NCBI RefSeq assembly: GCF_018326265.1
Contig: NZ_AP023360.1
Coordinates: 7,871,001 to 7,935,000 of the forward strand
DNA: 64,000 bases
Direction: 5' to 3'
DNA from: Catellatospora sp. IY07-71
GTDB taxonomy: Bacteria; Actinomycetota; Actinomycetes; Mycobacteriales; Micromonosporaceae
Both the position numbers and the translations under genes were made by a program. Below, one piece after another: positions 1 through 8,473 of this stretch. The notes below the pieces were generated by a model that was not told where the DNA came from, ran no database searches, and saw only the letters and a program-made list of their open reading frames with translations. Positions within the stretch are counted from its first letter, which is position 1, and each line of letters begins with the position of its first letter.

Positions 1-1
1 C

Positions 2-1396
2 GGCCTGCGGACCCGGCTGGGCCTGGCCACCGTCGACGGCCTGGCCGACGGCCTCACCCGGGCCGCGCCCGTCGCGCTGGCACTGACCGGCGGGCTGAGC
101 GCGTTCCTGTGGGGGCGGGTGGAGCCGCTGGGACCGCCGACGCTCGGGCCGGTCGCGTACGCCGCATGGCTGGCCGCGGGTGCCGTGGCGCTGCTGGCTC
201 CGGCCCGGCTCCTCCGGCCGGCGCTGGCCGGGGCGCTGGCCGTCACGGCGGTGCTGCCCCTGGTCGCACCGATGACGGTGTACGACCGGCCGCCGCTCTG
301 GGTGCTCATGGCGCTCGCGGTGTTCGGGCTGCTCGCGCTGGCGGGCACGGACGGGTTCCGGCGCGGCGCCGAACGGCGGGCCGCTCCGGCGCTCGGCGCG
401 GTCGCCGTGGCCTGCGGCGCGGACGTGGTCACCCACCTGTGGCGCGACGGCACGCCCGGCCACCCGCACACCGGTTACTACCAGCCCGCCGTGGCGCAGG
501 CCGGGCTCGTGGTCGCGGCGGCGGTCGCGGTGCTCGCGTGCCTGGCCCTGGCCGATCTCCGGCGCGGCGGGGCCGCCCGGCCCTGGCTGTGGGCGACGCT
601 GCTGATCGCGCTGCCGGGCGCCTGGCTCGGGCCGTTCGACGCCGCGAGCTGGCCGGTGACGGGCGAGCTGCCGCGCTTCGGCCGCCTGGCGCAGGTGCTG
701 CTCGGCACCTGCGTGGTCGTGGGCGCCATGGCCCACTTGCGCACGTCCCGCCGTGCCGCAGGCGTATCCGCTGCTGCACGACCGGCCGCGGTTCGCGGCT
801 GCCGCCCGGCGAGTGCCGCGGGCGCGAAGGCAGGCCCGAGTCCGGCAGGTGGCGTGGAGGCCGGTGGTCCGGTCGGCGTCGGCCCGGCCGGGACTCCGGC
901 GCGCGCGGCGGCCGGGTCGCTGCTGGCCGGATACGCGGGCGGGCTGCTGGTGTTCGCGGGGCTGCTGGACGCGGTCACCGGGCACGTGGCGGCCACGGTC
1001 ACGGTGTGCGTCGGTGCGGGACTGCTGCTCGGGCCGAGCGCGACGCGCCGGGTGCTCGCACAGGCCGGGGCCGCGGCGGCGGGCACGCTGGCGGCGGCGT
1101 ACGCGGTAGGGGTCTACAGCAACGACTGGGCCATCGGCGGTTGGGTGCCGGTGCGCACCGCGGGCCTCGCCGTGATGCTGGCCGTGGTGCCGCTGGCCTG
1201 CGGCGCGTACACCGCGTTCCGGCGTCCCCGGCGCGGGACCGCACCGGCGGCGGGGCTGCTCTGCCTGGGCTGGCTGGCCTGGCTGACGCTGCCGGGCCTG
1301 CCCGCGTGGGGTCCGGTGCTGCCGGTGCTGCTGGCCGTCCCGGCGGTCTGGGCGGCGCTGCCCAAAGCCGCCGGACCGGGGCATGCCGGACCGTAG
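2..1396 (+). CDS. Polytopic membrane protein, N-terminus outside window
   Basis: The frame is already open at base 2 and ends in TAG at 1394-1396, so only the C-terminal 464 or so residues are present. The product is rich in Ala, Leu, Val and Gly; long hydrophobic stretches alternate with short Arg-rich loops, giving roughly ten candidate membrane segments, with a charged Ala/Gly/Pro linker coded around 770-905. I see no catalytic motif and do not recognise the family. An internal ATG at 119 exists, but the residues before it read as ordinary coding sequence. Its stop codon is the first half of the likely -10 box of nadK. Confidence 0.75.
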   Translation, partial: GLRTRLGLATVDGLADGLTRAAPVALALTGGLSAFLWGRVEPLGPPTLGPVAYAAWLAAGAVALLAPARLLRPALAGALAVTAVLPLVAPMTVYDRPPLWVLMALAVFGLLALAGTDGFRRGAERRAAPALGAVAVACGADVVTHLWRDGTPGHPHTGYYQPAVAQAGLVVAAAVAVLACLALADLRRGGAARPWLWATLLIALPGAWLGPFDAASWPVTGELPRFGRLAQVLLGTCVVVGAMAHLRTSRRAAGVSAAARPAAVRGCRPASAAGAKAGPSPAGGVEAGGPVGVGPAGTPARAAAGSLLAGYAGGLLVFAGLLDAVTGHVAATVTVCVGAGLLLGPSATRRVLAQAGAAAAGTLAAAYAVGVYSNDWAIGGWVPVRTAGLAVMLAVVPLACGAYTAFRRPRRGTAPAAGLLCLGWLAWLTLPGLPAWGPVLPVLLAVPAVWAALPKAAGPGHAGP

Positions 1397-1399
1397 AGT
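1394..1399 (+). promoter_or_regulatory. -10 box TAGAGT of leaderless nadK
   Basis: TAGAGT fits the actinobacterial TANNNT -10 consensus and ends six bases before the GTG start of nadK, which has no Shine-Dalgarno sequence. The TAG is also the stop codon of the upstream gene. Inferred from position only. Confidence 0.5.
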
Positions 1400-1405
1400 G
1401 GCAGC

Positions 1406-2317
1406 GTGGGCCTGGTACGAACGGTCGGGCTGGTGCTGCATCCGGAGCGTGACTCCGCGCCCGCCATCAGGACGATCACCGACTGGGCCCGCCGCCGTGA
1501 CGTGACCGTGCTCGGCCTGCCCGACGAGGTGGGCCGGATCGCGTGCGAGGCGGTCGCGGTCGGCCCGGCGGAGCTGGCCGAGCGGTCCAGCCTGCTGGTC
1601 AGCCTGGGCGGCGACGGGACGATGCTGCGCACCATGCGGCTGGGCGCGGGGCGGGCGACGCCCGTGCTCGGGGTCAACCTGGGGCGGCTCGGCTTCCTGC
1701 CCGAGATCGATGTGGAGGGCCTGCCCACGGCGCTGTCCGCGATCGACAACCACCACTACTCGGTGGAGTCGCGGCTGGCGGTGCGCACCACCCTGCCCGA
1801 CGGGCGGGAGGTGACCGCGTTCAACGACATCGCGCTGTGCCGTATCCCCGGGGACGGCCTGGCCGCGGTGGCGATCCGGGTCGAGGACCACGCGTTCGTG
1901 CGGTACGCCGCCGACGCCGTCATCGTGGCCACGCCGACCGGCTCGACCGCGTACAGCTTCTCCAGCGGCGGCCCGATCGTCTCGCCGACGGTGCGGGCGG
2001 TGCTGGTCGTGGCCGCCGCCGCGCACTCCAGCTTCAACCGGGCCATGGTGCTCTCCGCCGACGAGGCGCTGGCCCTGGACGTGCTGCCGCGCAGCGGCCG
2101 GCTGGCCGTCGAGGTCGACGGGCGGGTGGACGGTTACGTCGGGCCCGGCGACCGGCTGGCCGTGCGCGCGCTGGCCGACGCGGCCCGGGTGGTGCGCCTC
2201 GGCCACACCTCGTTCTACGAGCGCGCCCGGCGCAAGCTGCAGGTCCGTGGCAGCGCCGAGGTCGACGGGGCGGGCGACGGCGCGCACTCGCCGTACGGCA
2301 CGATCAACCCGTGCTGA
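1406..2317 (+). CDS. nadK: NAD kinase
   Basis: ATP-dependent NAD kinase making NADP in the cytoplasm. The 303 residues show the hallmark GGDGTMLR near residue 70, NLGRLGFLPE shortly after, and the TPTGSTAYSFSSGGP signature near residue 175, in the family order and at family length. The GTG start lacks a Shine-Dalgarno and sits six bases after TAGAGT, so it is probably leaderless. From family knowledge, the housekeeping actinobacterial nadK normally lies between tlyA and recN; neither neighbour is visible on the sequenced side (recN would follow), so this may be a relocated copy or a second NAD kinase. The last seven bases overlap the next gene. Confidence 0.93.
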   Translation: MGLVRTVGLVLHPERDSAPAIRTITDWARRRDVTVLGLPDEVGRIACEAVAVGPAELAERSSLLVSLGGDGTMLRTMRLGAGRATPVLGVNLGRLGFLPEIDVEGLPTALSAIDNHHYSVESRLAVRTTLPDGREVTAFNDIALCRIPGDGLAAVAIRVEDHAFVRYAADAVIVATPTGSTAYSFSSGGPIVSPTVRAVLVVAAAAHSSFNRAMVLSADEALALDVLPRSGRLAVEVDGRVDGYVGPGDRLAVRALADAARVVRLGHTSFYERARRKLQVRGSAEVDGAGDGAHSPYGTINPC

Positions 2318-2826
2318 TCAGACGAGAAGAACCCGCCGACGTCGCGGCGGTGCGCGCGCTGACCGAGGCCGCCTTCGCTCCCCGCTACGCCCCCGCGCCG
2401 CAGGTCGAGGCGGGCCTGCTCGACGAGCTGCGCACGGACGAGGGCTGGCTGCCCGCGCTGTCGCTGGTCGCCGTCGACGGCGGCGAGGTCGTCGGGCACG
2501 TGGTGTGCACCCGGGGGCACGTCGGCGACCGGCCCGCGCTGGGCCTGGGGCCGCTGAGCGTACGCCCCGACCGGCAGCGCTCCGGGGTGGGCAGCGCCCT
2601 GATGCACGCGGTGCTCGGCGCCGCCGACGCGCTCGGCGAGCCGCTGGTGCTGCTGCTGGGCGACCCGGACTACTACTCCCGCTTCGGCTTCCGGCCTGCG
2701 CAGGAGCTGGGCGTCGTCCCGCCGGTGGCCGAGTGGGGCGGCGCCTTCCAGGCGCGGGCGCTGTCGGCGTACGACCCGGCGCTGACCGGAGTGTTCAGCT
2801 ACGCGTCACCTTTCCAGCGCCTGTGA
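2311..2826 (+). CDS. GNAT family N-acetyltransferase (YhbS-like)
   Basis: Predicted acetyl-CoA-dependent N-acetyltransferase of 171 residues. The acetyl-CoA loop is visible as RQRSGVGSALM around residue 90, preceded by the LGPLSVRP strand, and the YYSRFGFRPA segment after it is typical of COG3153 (YhbS-like) enzymes. The GTG at 2311 overlaps the end of nadK and starts directly at the conserved IRREEPADV strand, so the two genes are probably translationally coupled. The acceptor substrate cannot be told. Confidence 0.85.
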   Translation: MLIRREEPADVAAVRALTEAAFAPRYAPAPQVEAGLLDELRTDEGWLPALSLVAVDGGEVVGHVVCTRGHVGDRPALGLGPLSVRPDRQRSGVGSALMHAVLGAADALGEPLVLLLGDPDYYSRFGFRPAQELGVVPPVAEWGGAFQARALSAYDPALTGVFSYASPFQRL

Positions 2827-2849
2827 CCGATTAAGATCATCCGGAGGGG

Positions 2850-3974
2850 GTGACCGTGCGCGACGAGCAGCACCCGACGGGCGTCTCCTGGGCCTGGGCC
2901 CGGCCCCTGCGCAAGGCCGCCGAGCGCATCCGCCCGGCCGGCCCGGCCCACCCGGCCCCGCCCGAGCCCGCGGACCTGTCCGGCCGCATCGTCGACTGCG
3001 CCGTGTACGTCGACGGCCGGCGGCGCCCGGGCGCCTGCGACTACGACTCCGGCCTGGAGACGGTGCGCGCAGCGCCCGGGGCGTTCCTGTGGCTGGGCCT
3101 GCACGAGCCCACCGAGGCGGACTTCGCGCCCGTCGCCAAGCGCTTCGGCCTGGACGAGCTGGCGGTGGAGGCGGCGACCACCCGGCGGCAGCGCCCCAAG
3201 ATCGAGCGCTTCGCCGACGTGACGGTGTTCGTGCTGCGCACCACCCGCTACGTCGAGCACCCGGAGCTGACCGAGACGTGCGAGGTGGTGGAGACCGGCT
3301 CGGTGGCCGTCTTCATCGGCGAGCGCTACGTGATCACGGTGCGGCACGGCCCGGCCGGGGAGCTGGCCCCGGTGCGTGCCGAGCTGGAGCGGCGGCCCGA
3401 GCGGCTCGCCCTGGGGCCGTGGGCGGTGGCGCACGCGGTGGCCGACCGGCTGGTGGACTCGTACCTGGAGGTCGCGGTCGCGTTCGAGAACGACATCGAC
3501 GAGCTGGAGGATCACGTCTTCGGCCACCAGCCGCAGAACCGTGCGGCGCAGATCTACCAGCTCAAGCGCGAGCTGATGGAGTTCAAGCGGGCGGTGGCCC
3601 CGCTCCAGCAGCCGCTGGGCATGCTCGCCGAGGACAAGGAGGGGCTGGCCAAGGAGATCCGGCGCTACTTCCGCGACGTCAACGACCACCTGCTGCGTAC
3701 GGTCGAGCGCATCGTCACGTACGACGACCTGCTGAACTCGATCCTGCAGGCGCGGCTGGCGCAGCTGTCGGTGGACCAGAACAACGACATGCGCAAGATC
3801 GCGGCGTGGGCCGCCATGGCCGCCGCGCAGACGGCGCTGGCCGGCATCTACGGCATGAACTTCGTGTACATGCCGGAACTCCAGTGGCGCTTCGGCTACC
3901 CGGCGGTCCTGCTGCTGATGCTCACCATAGCGGTCCTGATGTACCGGGCCTTCCGCCGCTCCGGCTGGCTGTGA
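2850..3974 (+). CDS. CorA family magnesium/cobalt transporter
   Basis: Inner-membrane divalent cation channel of the CorA/2-TM-GxN family, 374 residues. A long cytoplasmic N-terminal domain with helix-rich segments (residues 1 to about 300) is followed by two C-terminal transmembrane helices, and the diagnostic YGMNF motif lies at the end of the first one near residue 334, followed by the MPEL loop. The GTG start is preceded by a strong GGAGGGGG Shine-Dalgarno. The gene stands alone, converging on the PBP gene with a long inverted repeat between them. Confidence 0.93.
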   Translation: MTVRDEQHPTGVSWAWARPLRKAAERIRPAGPAHPAPPEPADLSGRIVDCAVYVDGRRRPGACDYDSGLETVRAAPGAFLWLGLHEPTEADFAPVAKRFGLDELAVEAATTRRQRPKIERFADVTVFVLRTTRYVEHPELTETCEVVETGSVAVFIGERYVITVRHGPAGELAPVRAELERRPERLALGPWAVAHAVADRLVDSYLEVAVAFENDIDELEDHVFGHQPQNRAAQIYQLKRELMEFKRAVAPLQQPLGMLAEDKEGLAKEIRRYFRDVNDHLLRTVERIVTYDDLLNSILQARLAQLSVDQNNDMRKIAAWAAMAAAQTALAGIYGMNFVYMPELQWRFGYPAVLLLMLTIAVLMYRAFRRSGWL

Positions 3975-3979
3975 ACGTC

Positions 3980-4058
3980 AGGAAGGGCACCTTCTACATC
4001 GGAAACGAGCCGAGCTGCTGCTCGTCTCGCTGACGCGAGCCGACGAAGGTGCCCTTCC
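3980..4058 (+). terminator. Long inverted repeat between convergent genes
   Basis: AGGAAGGGCACCTTC at 3980-3994 is repeated as a perfect 15-base inverted copy at 4044-4058, with a 49-base internal region. It lies between the 3' ends of corA (+) and the PBP gene (-), so it could act as a bidirectional terminator, but there is no T tract and the loop is too long for a classical hairpin; it may be another dispersed palindromic element. Confidence 0.6.
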
Positions 4059-4066
4059 TCTCGCCG

Positions 4067-6523
4067 TCAGGGGTTCGGGGGTTTGACGCTGGGGGACGGC
4101 GGGTTGGGCTTGGGCGAGGGGGACTTGCTGGGCTCGGGCTCGGGCGAGCTGCTGGGCTCGGTGGACGGCTCGCACTCGCCGGGCTGGCAGCTCGGCGAGG
4201 GTGAGGGCGGGGGCGGGGCCGGGGACGCGCCGTCGCCCTTGTCCGGGTCGCCGATCCGGCCGTCGGTGCCGTCGGGCAGCGGCTCCGGCTTGAGGTTCAT
4301 GGCCTTGTGGGCCTCGTTCATGAACTCCTCCCAGATCTGGCCGGGAAGCTTCGCGCCGGCGATGTTGTCGCCGTTCTTGTCGACGATCGGCAGTTCCTGG
4401 CGGACGTTGCCGACCCAGACCGCCGCCGCGATCTGCGGGGTGTAGCCGACGAACCAGGCGTGCGAGTTCTTACCGGGGTGCACCTTCTCCCCGTTGGCCT
4501 TGCGCTGGCCGTTCTCCCAGGTGCCGGTCTTGCCCGCGGCTTCGCGCCCGGACAGCGAGTGCACGCCCGGGATCTGCTTGAGCACCGAGGTCACCTCGTC
4601 GGCGATCTCCGTGGTGAACGCCTTGCGCGACTCGACCTTCTCCCCCAGCCCCTCCACCGGCTTCCACTCGCCGGTCTGCCGGTCCTTGCGCTCGACCTTC
4701 ACCACGAAGTGCGGCTTGCGGTAGGTGCCGTGCGCGGCGAAGGTGGCGGCGCCGGACGCGTGGTCCAGCACGGTGATCGGATACTGGCCGAAGCCGACCT
4801 GGTAATCGAACGTGCCCCGGCCGGTCTTCGCGCCGTCCTGACCCAGGTGCTGGGCCTTGCCGTCGTTGGACCACATGGTGGTGACGCCCGCCCGCTTGGC
4901 GAGGTCGACCACCTTCTCGGGGCCGATGTCCCGCGCGATCTTGAAGAACGGCACGTTGTACGACTTGACCGTCATCAGCTCCAGCGTGCAGTACTTCCCG
5001 CAGCTGACGTCGTTGTCCCGGCCCGAGTTCGACACGTCGGCCTCGTCGCCGTTCTTCTTGGACAGCGCGGTGGAGTCGAAGCGGCTCTTGATGGAGTAGC
5101 CGTTCTCCAGCGCCGCCGCCAGCGTGTAGATCTTGAAGGAGGAGGCGGGCGGGTGGCCGCCGAACTCGTCGCCGCCCTTGCCGTTGCTGCCCGCGTAGTC
5201 GACCCCGGTGCCGTCGTTGCCGCCGTAGTACGCGATGACCCGGCCGTTGCGCGGGTCGATCGCGACGGCCGCCGCCATCAGGTTCTTCGGCTGCCCGTAG
5301 AGCTGGGTGCCCCTGGCGTCGACCGCCTTCTCCAGCGTCTCGGTGCAGGTCTCCTTGCCGTCCTTGGTGGAGCAGGTGCGCTTCCACTGGTGGGTGCGGT
5401 TGATCTGCTTCTCCAGCGCCGCCTGCGCCCGCGAGTCGATCGACGTGGTGATCCGGTAGCCGCCGCTGCGCCAGTCCGGGATGTTCCAGGCGCGCATCTC
5501 GTCGGCCACGTAGTTGATCACATTGCCGGTGGGCCGGTCCTGGTAGCCCCATTCCCCCGCGTGCTGGCCGGGCTTGTACGGCTTCAGCGTGTCCTCCGGG
5601 TACACCGCCGCCTGCCGGTCGGCCGCGCTCAGCCAGCCCATCTCGACCATGTTGTTGAGCACGTAGTTCCAGCGTTCCCGAGCCGCCGCGGAGTTGTGGT
5701 GCGGGTCGTAGCCGGCGAACGTGTCGCTGGGCTCGGGCTGGCGCAGCACCGCGCCGAGCACCGCCGCCTGGGGCACGGTGAGCTTCGCCGCGTCCGTGCC
5801 GAAGTACGCCTGCGCCGCCGCCCCGACGCCGTAGGCGCTGCGGCCGAAGTAGACGGTGTTCAGGTAGAAGCCCATGATCTGGGTCTTGCTGAACTCCTCC
5901 TCCAGCTTGCGGGCCATCACCGCCTCGCGCATCTTGCGCGCGTACGTGATCTCCAGGTCGTCGGCCGCGGCGCGGGCGTACTGCTGGGTGATCGTGGACG
6001 CGCCCTGGGTCTCGCCGCCGGTCAGGTTGTTCCACGCGGCCCGCGCGATGCCCCACAGGTCGATGCCGCTGTGCTGGTAGAACTTCTTGTCCTCGCCCGC
6101 GATCAGCGCGTTGCGCACCGGCTCGCTCAGCGTCTCCATCGGCACCACGGTGCGGTTCTCCGCGCCGAGCTTGGCGATCTGCTTGCCGTCGGCGGAGAAG
6201 ACCTCGGTGTTCTCCTTGAGCGCCAGCTCCTCCGGCCGCGGCGTCTTGGCGTAGAAGTAGGTGCCCGCGATCAGCCCGACGCCGCTCAGCATGATCGCCA
6301 CGCCGATCGCGGCCGCGATCAGCGCCCGCCGTTTCCGGCGCTTCGTATCGGCGGCCACGGGTCTCTTCTCGCGCCCCGGCGGCGCTACCCGCGCCCTCGC
6401 GGCCACCGGGGCGGCGGGCGGCGTCACGGGCCGGGGCACCCCGGCCCGGCCCTGGGCGGGCGGCGGCCCCATGGGTGGGCGGGCCCGGCCCACGACCGGC
6501 TCGTCGTCACCGAAAGTAGTCAT
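4067..6523 (-). CDS. Class A penicillin-binding protein (transglycosylase/transpeptidase)
   Basis: Bifunctional peptidoglycan polymerase of 818 residues. Order: disordered Pro/Ala/Arg-rich cytoplasmic tail (1-65), one membrane anchor (about 67-90), GT51 glycosyltransferase with catalytic GED near 143-145 and the GASTITQQ motif, then a transpeptidase with SSFK (nucleophile near 461), SYN (near 522) and KTG (near 664). The last 90 residues are an extracellular Pro/Ser/Glu-rich low-complexity tail. No PASTA domain is seen. ATG start with GGAG six bases upstream. The divergent kinase gene further along could phosphorylate such a protein, but nothing here shows it. Confidence 0.95.
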   Translation of the reverse strand: MTTFGDDEPVVGRARPPMGPPPAQGRAGVPRPVTPPAAPVAARARVAPPGREKRPVAADTKRRKRRALIAAAIGVAIMLSGVGLIAGTYFYAKTPRPEELALKENTEVFSADGKQIAKLGAENRTVVPMETLSEPVRNALIAGEDKKFYQHSGIDLWGIARAAWNNLTGGETQGASTITQQYARAAADDLEITYARKMREAVMARKLEEEFSKTQIMGFYLNTVYFGRSAYGVGAAAQAYFGTDAAKLTVPQAAVLGAVLRQPEPSDTFAGYDPHHNSAAARERWNYVLNNMVEMGWLSAADRQAAVYPEDTLKPYKPGQHAGEWGYQDRPTGNVINYVADEMRAWNIPDWRSGGYRITTSIDSRAQAALEKQINRTHQWKRTCSTKDGKETCTETLEKAVDARGTQLYGQPKNLMAAAVAIDPRNGRVIAYYGGNDGTGVDYAGSNGKGGDEFGGHPPASSFKIYTLAAALENGYSIKSRFDSTALSKKNGDEADVSNSGRDNDVSCGKYCTLELMTVKSYNVPFFKIARDIGPEKVVDLAKRAGVTTMWSNDGKAQHLGQDGAKTGRGTFDYQVGFGQYPITVLDHASGAATFAAHGTYRKPHFVVKVERKDRQTGEWKPVEGLGEKVESRKAFTTEIADEVTSVLKQIPGVHSLSGREAAGKTGTWENGQRKANGEKVHPGKNSHAWFVGYTPQIAAAVWVGNVRQELPIVDKNGDNIAGAKLPGQIWEEFMNEAHKAMNLKPEPLPDGTDGRIGDPDKGDGASPAPPPPSPSPSCQPGECEPSTEPSSSPEPEPSKSPSPKPNPPSPSVKPPNP

Positions 6524-6667
6524 GCTCCACTCCGTCCTTGAGGGAAGTACGAGTGCGGCCAGGAGCTACCGTCTCCGCAGGTTAGCCATACCCCGCTCGC
6601 CCCGGTGGTCCCGACTACTTTCAGTTGCCATCGCGTGACGTGTGCCGCAGGGAACCGCAGTACAGCG

Positions 6668-6698
6668 CGGGGGTGACGCCCTGTGGACGTCACCCCCG
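6668..6698. terminator. Perfect 11-bp hairpin
   Basis: CGGGGGTGACG at 6668-6678 pairs with CGTCACCCCCG at 6688-6698 across a 9-base loop. There is no T tract. It lies about 150 bases upstream of the PBP start and might be a terminator or a structured leader element. Confidence 0.5.
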
Positions 6699-6976
6699 GT
6701 GAGAAACGGTCTCCGGCCGCGCCGCGCAGCGGCGAATCACACCCGTCGATCACCGATCGGCCGAGCACAATCCGGCCGACCAGCCATCATCGACCGGCCC
6801 GATCAGTGGATCGGGTGAGAATTACCCCCGACCCGGTACGGCTCGTCCGGCCCCTCGTTGGCGGCGTCCCCGTTGGCGCGACCCCCGCGAGCCGCGCCTG
6901 CCAGGAGGAACGACCGGCCCGTGAGGAACGTTCGGCGACAACGGCCGCCCGTGCGGACGACACCACCGTGAAGCAC

Positions 6977-7006
6977 GCGGCCGGGTTGTCCGAACGACCC
7001 GGCCGC
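6977..7006 (-). terminator. Probable terminator of the mannosyltransferase gene
   Basis: GCGGCCGGGT at 6977-6986 and its exact inverse at 6997-7006 enclose a 10-base loop, starting 18 bases after the stop codon of the minus-strand gene. A GC-rich hairpin without a T run is usual for actinobacterial terminators. Confidence 0.6.
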
Positions 7007-7024
7007 CGGGTAACGCGCCGCAGG

Positions 7025-8386
7025 TCAGGCCACGAAGTTGTTCTGAACGAAGACGATGACCATCGCTCCCTGCAGGGCCAGCGCGACCGTGGTGTAGATC
7101 CGGTCGAAGTGCGGGTTGCGGCCCATCCTGGCCAGCACCATGAACGCCACCGTGCACTCCAGCGCGTAGCGCCAGGTCGAGCTGATCGGGTAGTGCGTGT
7201 GGATCGGGTTCGACAGCGGCATCAGGATGATGATCGCCGCGAAGATCGCCAGGTACGCGTGGTCGCCGCCGAGCTTCCACGGCCCCACCAGGGACAGCAC
7301 CACCAGCGCCAGCACGGCCAGCGCCGTGGTCAGGTTGGCGAGGTTGCGCAGCGCGTCGGGGTGGTAGATCGACTCGCTGCCGCTGATCAGGTCCACCACG
7401 TCGCCGATGACCAGCCACGGCGCGGTGAACCCGGACCGGAACCAGGCCTTCTGCGACTCCAGGAAGTGCAGCGCGTTGCCGAAGGTCAGGTAGCAGAACA
7501 GCATGTACGCCGCGAGCCCGGCCGGGACCAGCACCACCGCGAAGGCGTTGCGGTCGAACAGCGACGCGACCTGGCGGCCGAGCCGGCCCTCGCGCGCCGC
7601 GTCGCGCAGCCGCCGCACCGAGAAGCCGCGCTGGCGCAGGTACTCGTAGACGAACGCGGCGCCGAGCATGACCCCGGCCATCCGGGTGGCGCTGGCGTAT
7701 CCGGCGAACATCGCCGCCCACCACCAGCGGCCCTTGCGCATGCAGTAGAGGGAGGCCAGCGCCAGCGCCACGAACAGCGACTCGTTGTACGCCGCGACCA
7801 GGTAGAACCCGGTCGGGAAGGCGAGCAGGTAGAACGTGGCGCGCCGGGCGTCCTCGGCGCCGAGCATCTCGGTGACCAGCCGGTGCATCAGGATCAGCGC
7901 GGCCAGGCAGGCCAGCGCGCCGACGATCAGGCCGGCCTCGAAGGTGCCGCCGGGCAGCAGCACGTTCGCGGCGCGCACGGTCATCGGGTAGAGCGGGAAG
8001 AACGCGGTGCTGCGCTCGTCGTACTCGTAGCCCGAGTCGGCGATGATCACGTACCAGACGGTGTCCCAGTGGTTCCACGACGAGATCAGCTGCCCGAACG
8101 TGGTCGGCACCGGCCCGGCCTTGCTGTCCAGCCCCTCGGTGGGCATCCAGGCGACGGCGGTCACCAGGAAGTACGCCAGGATGCCCGCGGCCCAGGTGAA
8201 GAACCCGGTGACCACCGACGGGCGCCACCGCCGCCACGCCGCGCCCGGGTCGGCGTCCACCGCGGCGGCGGACGTCGCAGCCGACGAATCGGGCGAAATC
8301 GGCGTGTCGTCCGCGGGTGTCACCTCGGGTGCCCCCGCCGGGCGGCGGCGCACCGGGACAAGCCCTGGTCCGGGGGTATCAGACAT
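7025..8386 (-). CDS. PIG-V-like membrane mannosyltransferase
   Basis: Polytopic membrane protein of 453 residues resembling the bacterial GPI-mannosyltransferase-II (PIG-V, COG5542) family, which uses polyprenyl-phosphate-mannose on the outer face of the membrane. After a disordered Pro/Ala N-terminus comes a first helix, then the family-like segment HWDTVWYVIIADSGY and AFFPLYP, followed by AFPTGFYLVAAYNESLF and some eight more helices. I chose the ATG at 8386 over an upstream GTG because TATATT ends seven bases before it, the leaderless arrangement. The acceptor is unknown; protein O-mannosylation or a glycolipid are both possible. Confidence 0.8.
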   Translation of the reverse strand: MSDTPGPGLVPVRRRPAGAPEVTPADDTPISPDSSAATSAAAVDADPGAAWRRWRPSVVTGFFTWAAGILAYFLVTAVAWMPTEGLDSKAGPVPTTFGQLISSWNHWDTVWYVIIADSGYEYDERSTAFFPLYPMTVRAANVLLPGGTFEAGLIVGALACLAALILMHRLVTEMLGAEDARRATFYLLAFPTGFYLVAAYNESLFVALALASLYCMRKGRWWWAAMFAGYASATRMAGVMLGAAFVYEYLRQRGFSVRRLRDAAREGRLGRQVASLFDRNAFAVVLVPAGLAAYMLFCYLTFGNALHFLESQKAWFRSGFTAPWLVIGDVVDLISGSESIYHPDALRNLANLTTALAVLALVVLSLVGPWKLGGDHAYLAIFAAIIILMPLSNPIHTHYPISSTWRYALECTVAFMVLARMGRNPHFDRIYTTVALALQGAMVIVFVQNNFVA

Positions 8387-8393
8387 AGGCAGG

Positions 8394-8399
8394 AATATA
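8394..8399 (-). promoter_or_regulatory. -10 box TATATT of leaderless mannosyltransferase gene
   Basis: On the minus strand TATATT is followed by seven bases and then ATG; no Shine-Dalgarno is present. It faces the divergent kinase promoter at 8460-8465, leaving about 60 bases for shared regulation. Confidence 0.5.
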
Positions 8400-8459
8400 A
8401 CCACGCGGGACGGGGGTCACGTAGTCCCGTGAACGGTGTCACCGGTTGCTGAGACGCGG

Positions 8460-8465
8460 TACGGT
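8460..8465 (+). promoter_or_regulatory. -10 box TACGGT of kinase gene
   Basis: TACGGT ends eight bases before the ATG at 8474, with no Shine-Dalgarno between. Leaderless initiation inferred. Confidence 0.45.
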
Positions 8466-8473
8466 TGTCCACC

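Larger units (their letters stand above)
6524..7024. other. 500-base intergenic region with two hairpins
   Basis: This gap between two minus-strand genes holds the upstream region of the PBP gene and two strong hairpins: 6977-7006, directly after the mannosyltransferase stop, and 6668-6698. A smaller hairpin with CCCGATC arms lies around 6799-6816. Reading frames across it look like shadow frames with no start signal. I see no gene. Confidence 0.6.

Noticed and set aside
4307..6541. Long open frame on the plus strand opposite the PBP gene (over 700 codons)
   Set aside because: Composition is typical of an antisense shadow in high-GC DNA; the PBP on the other strand has all catalytic motifs.
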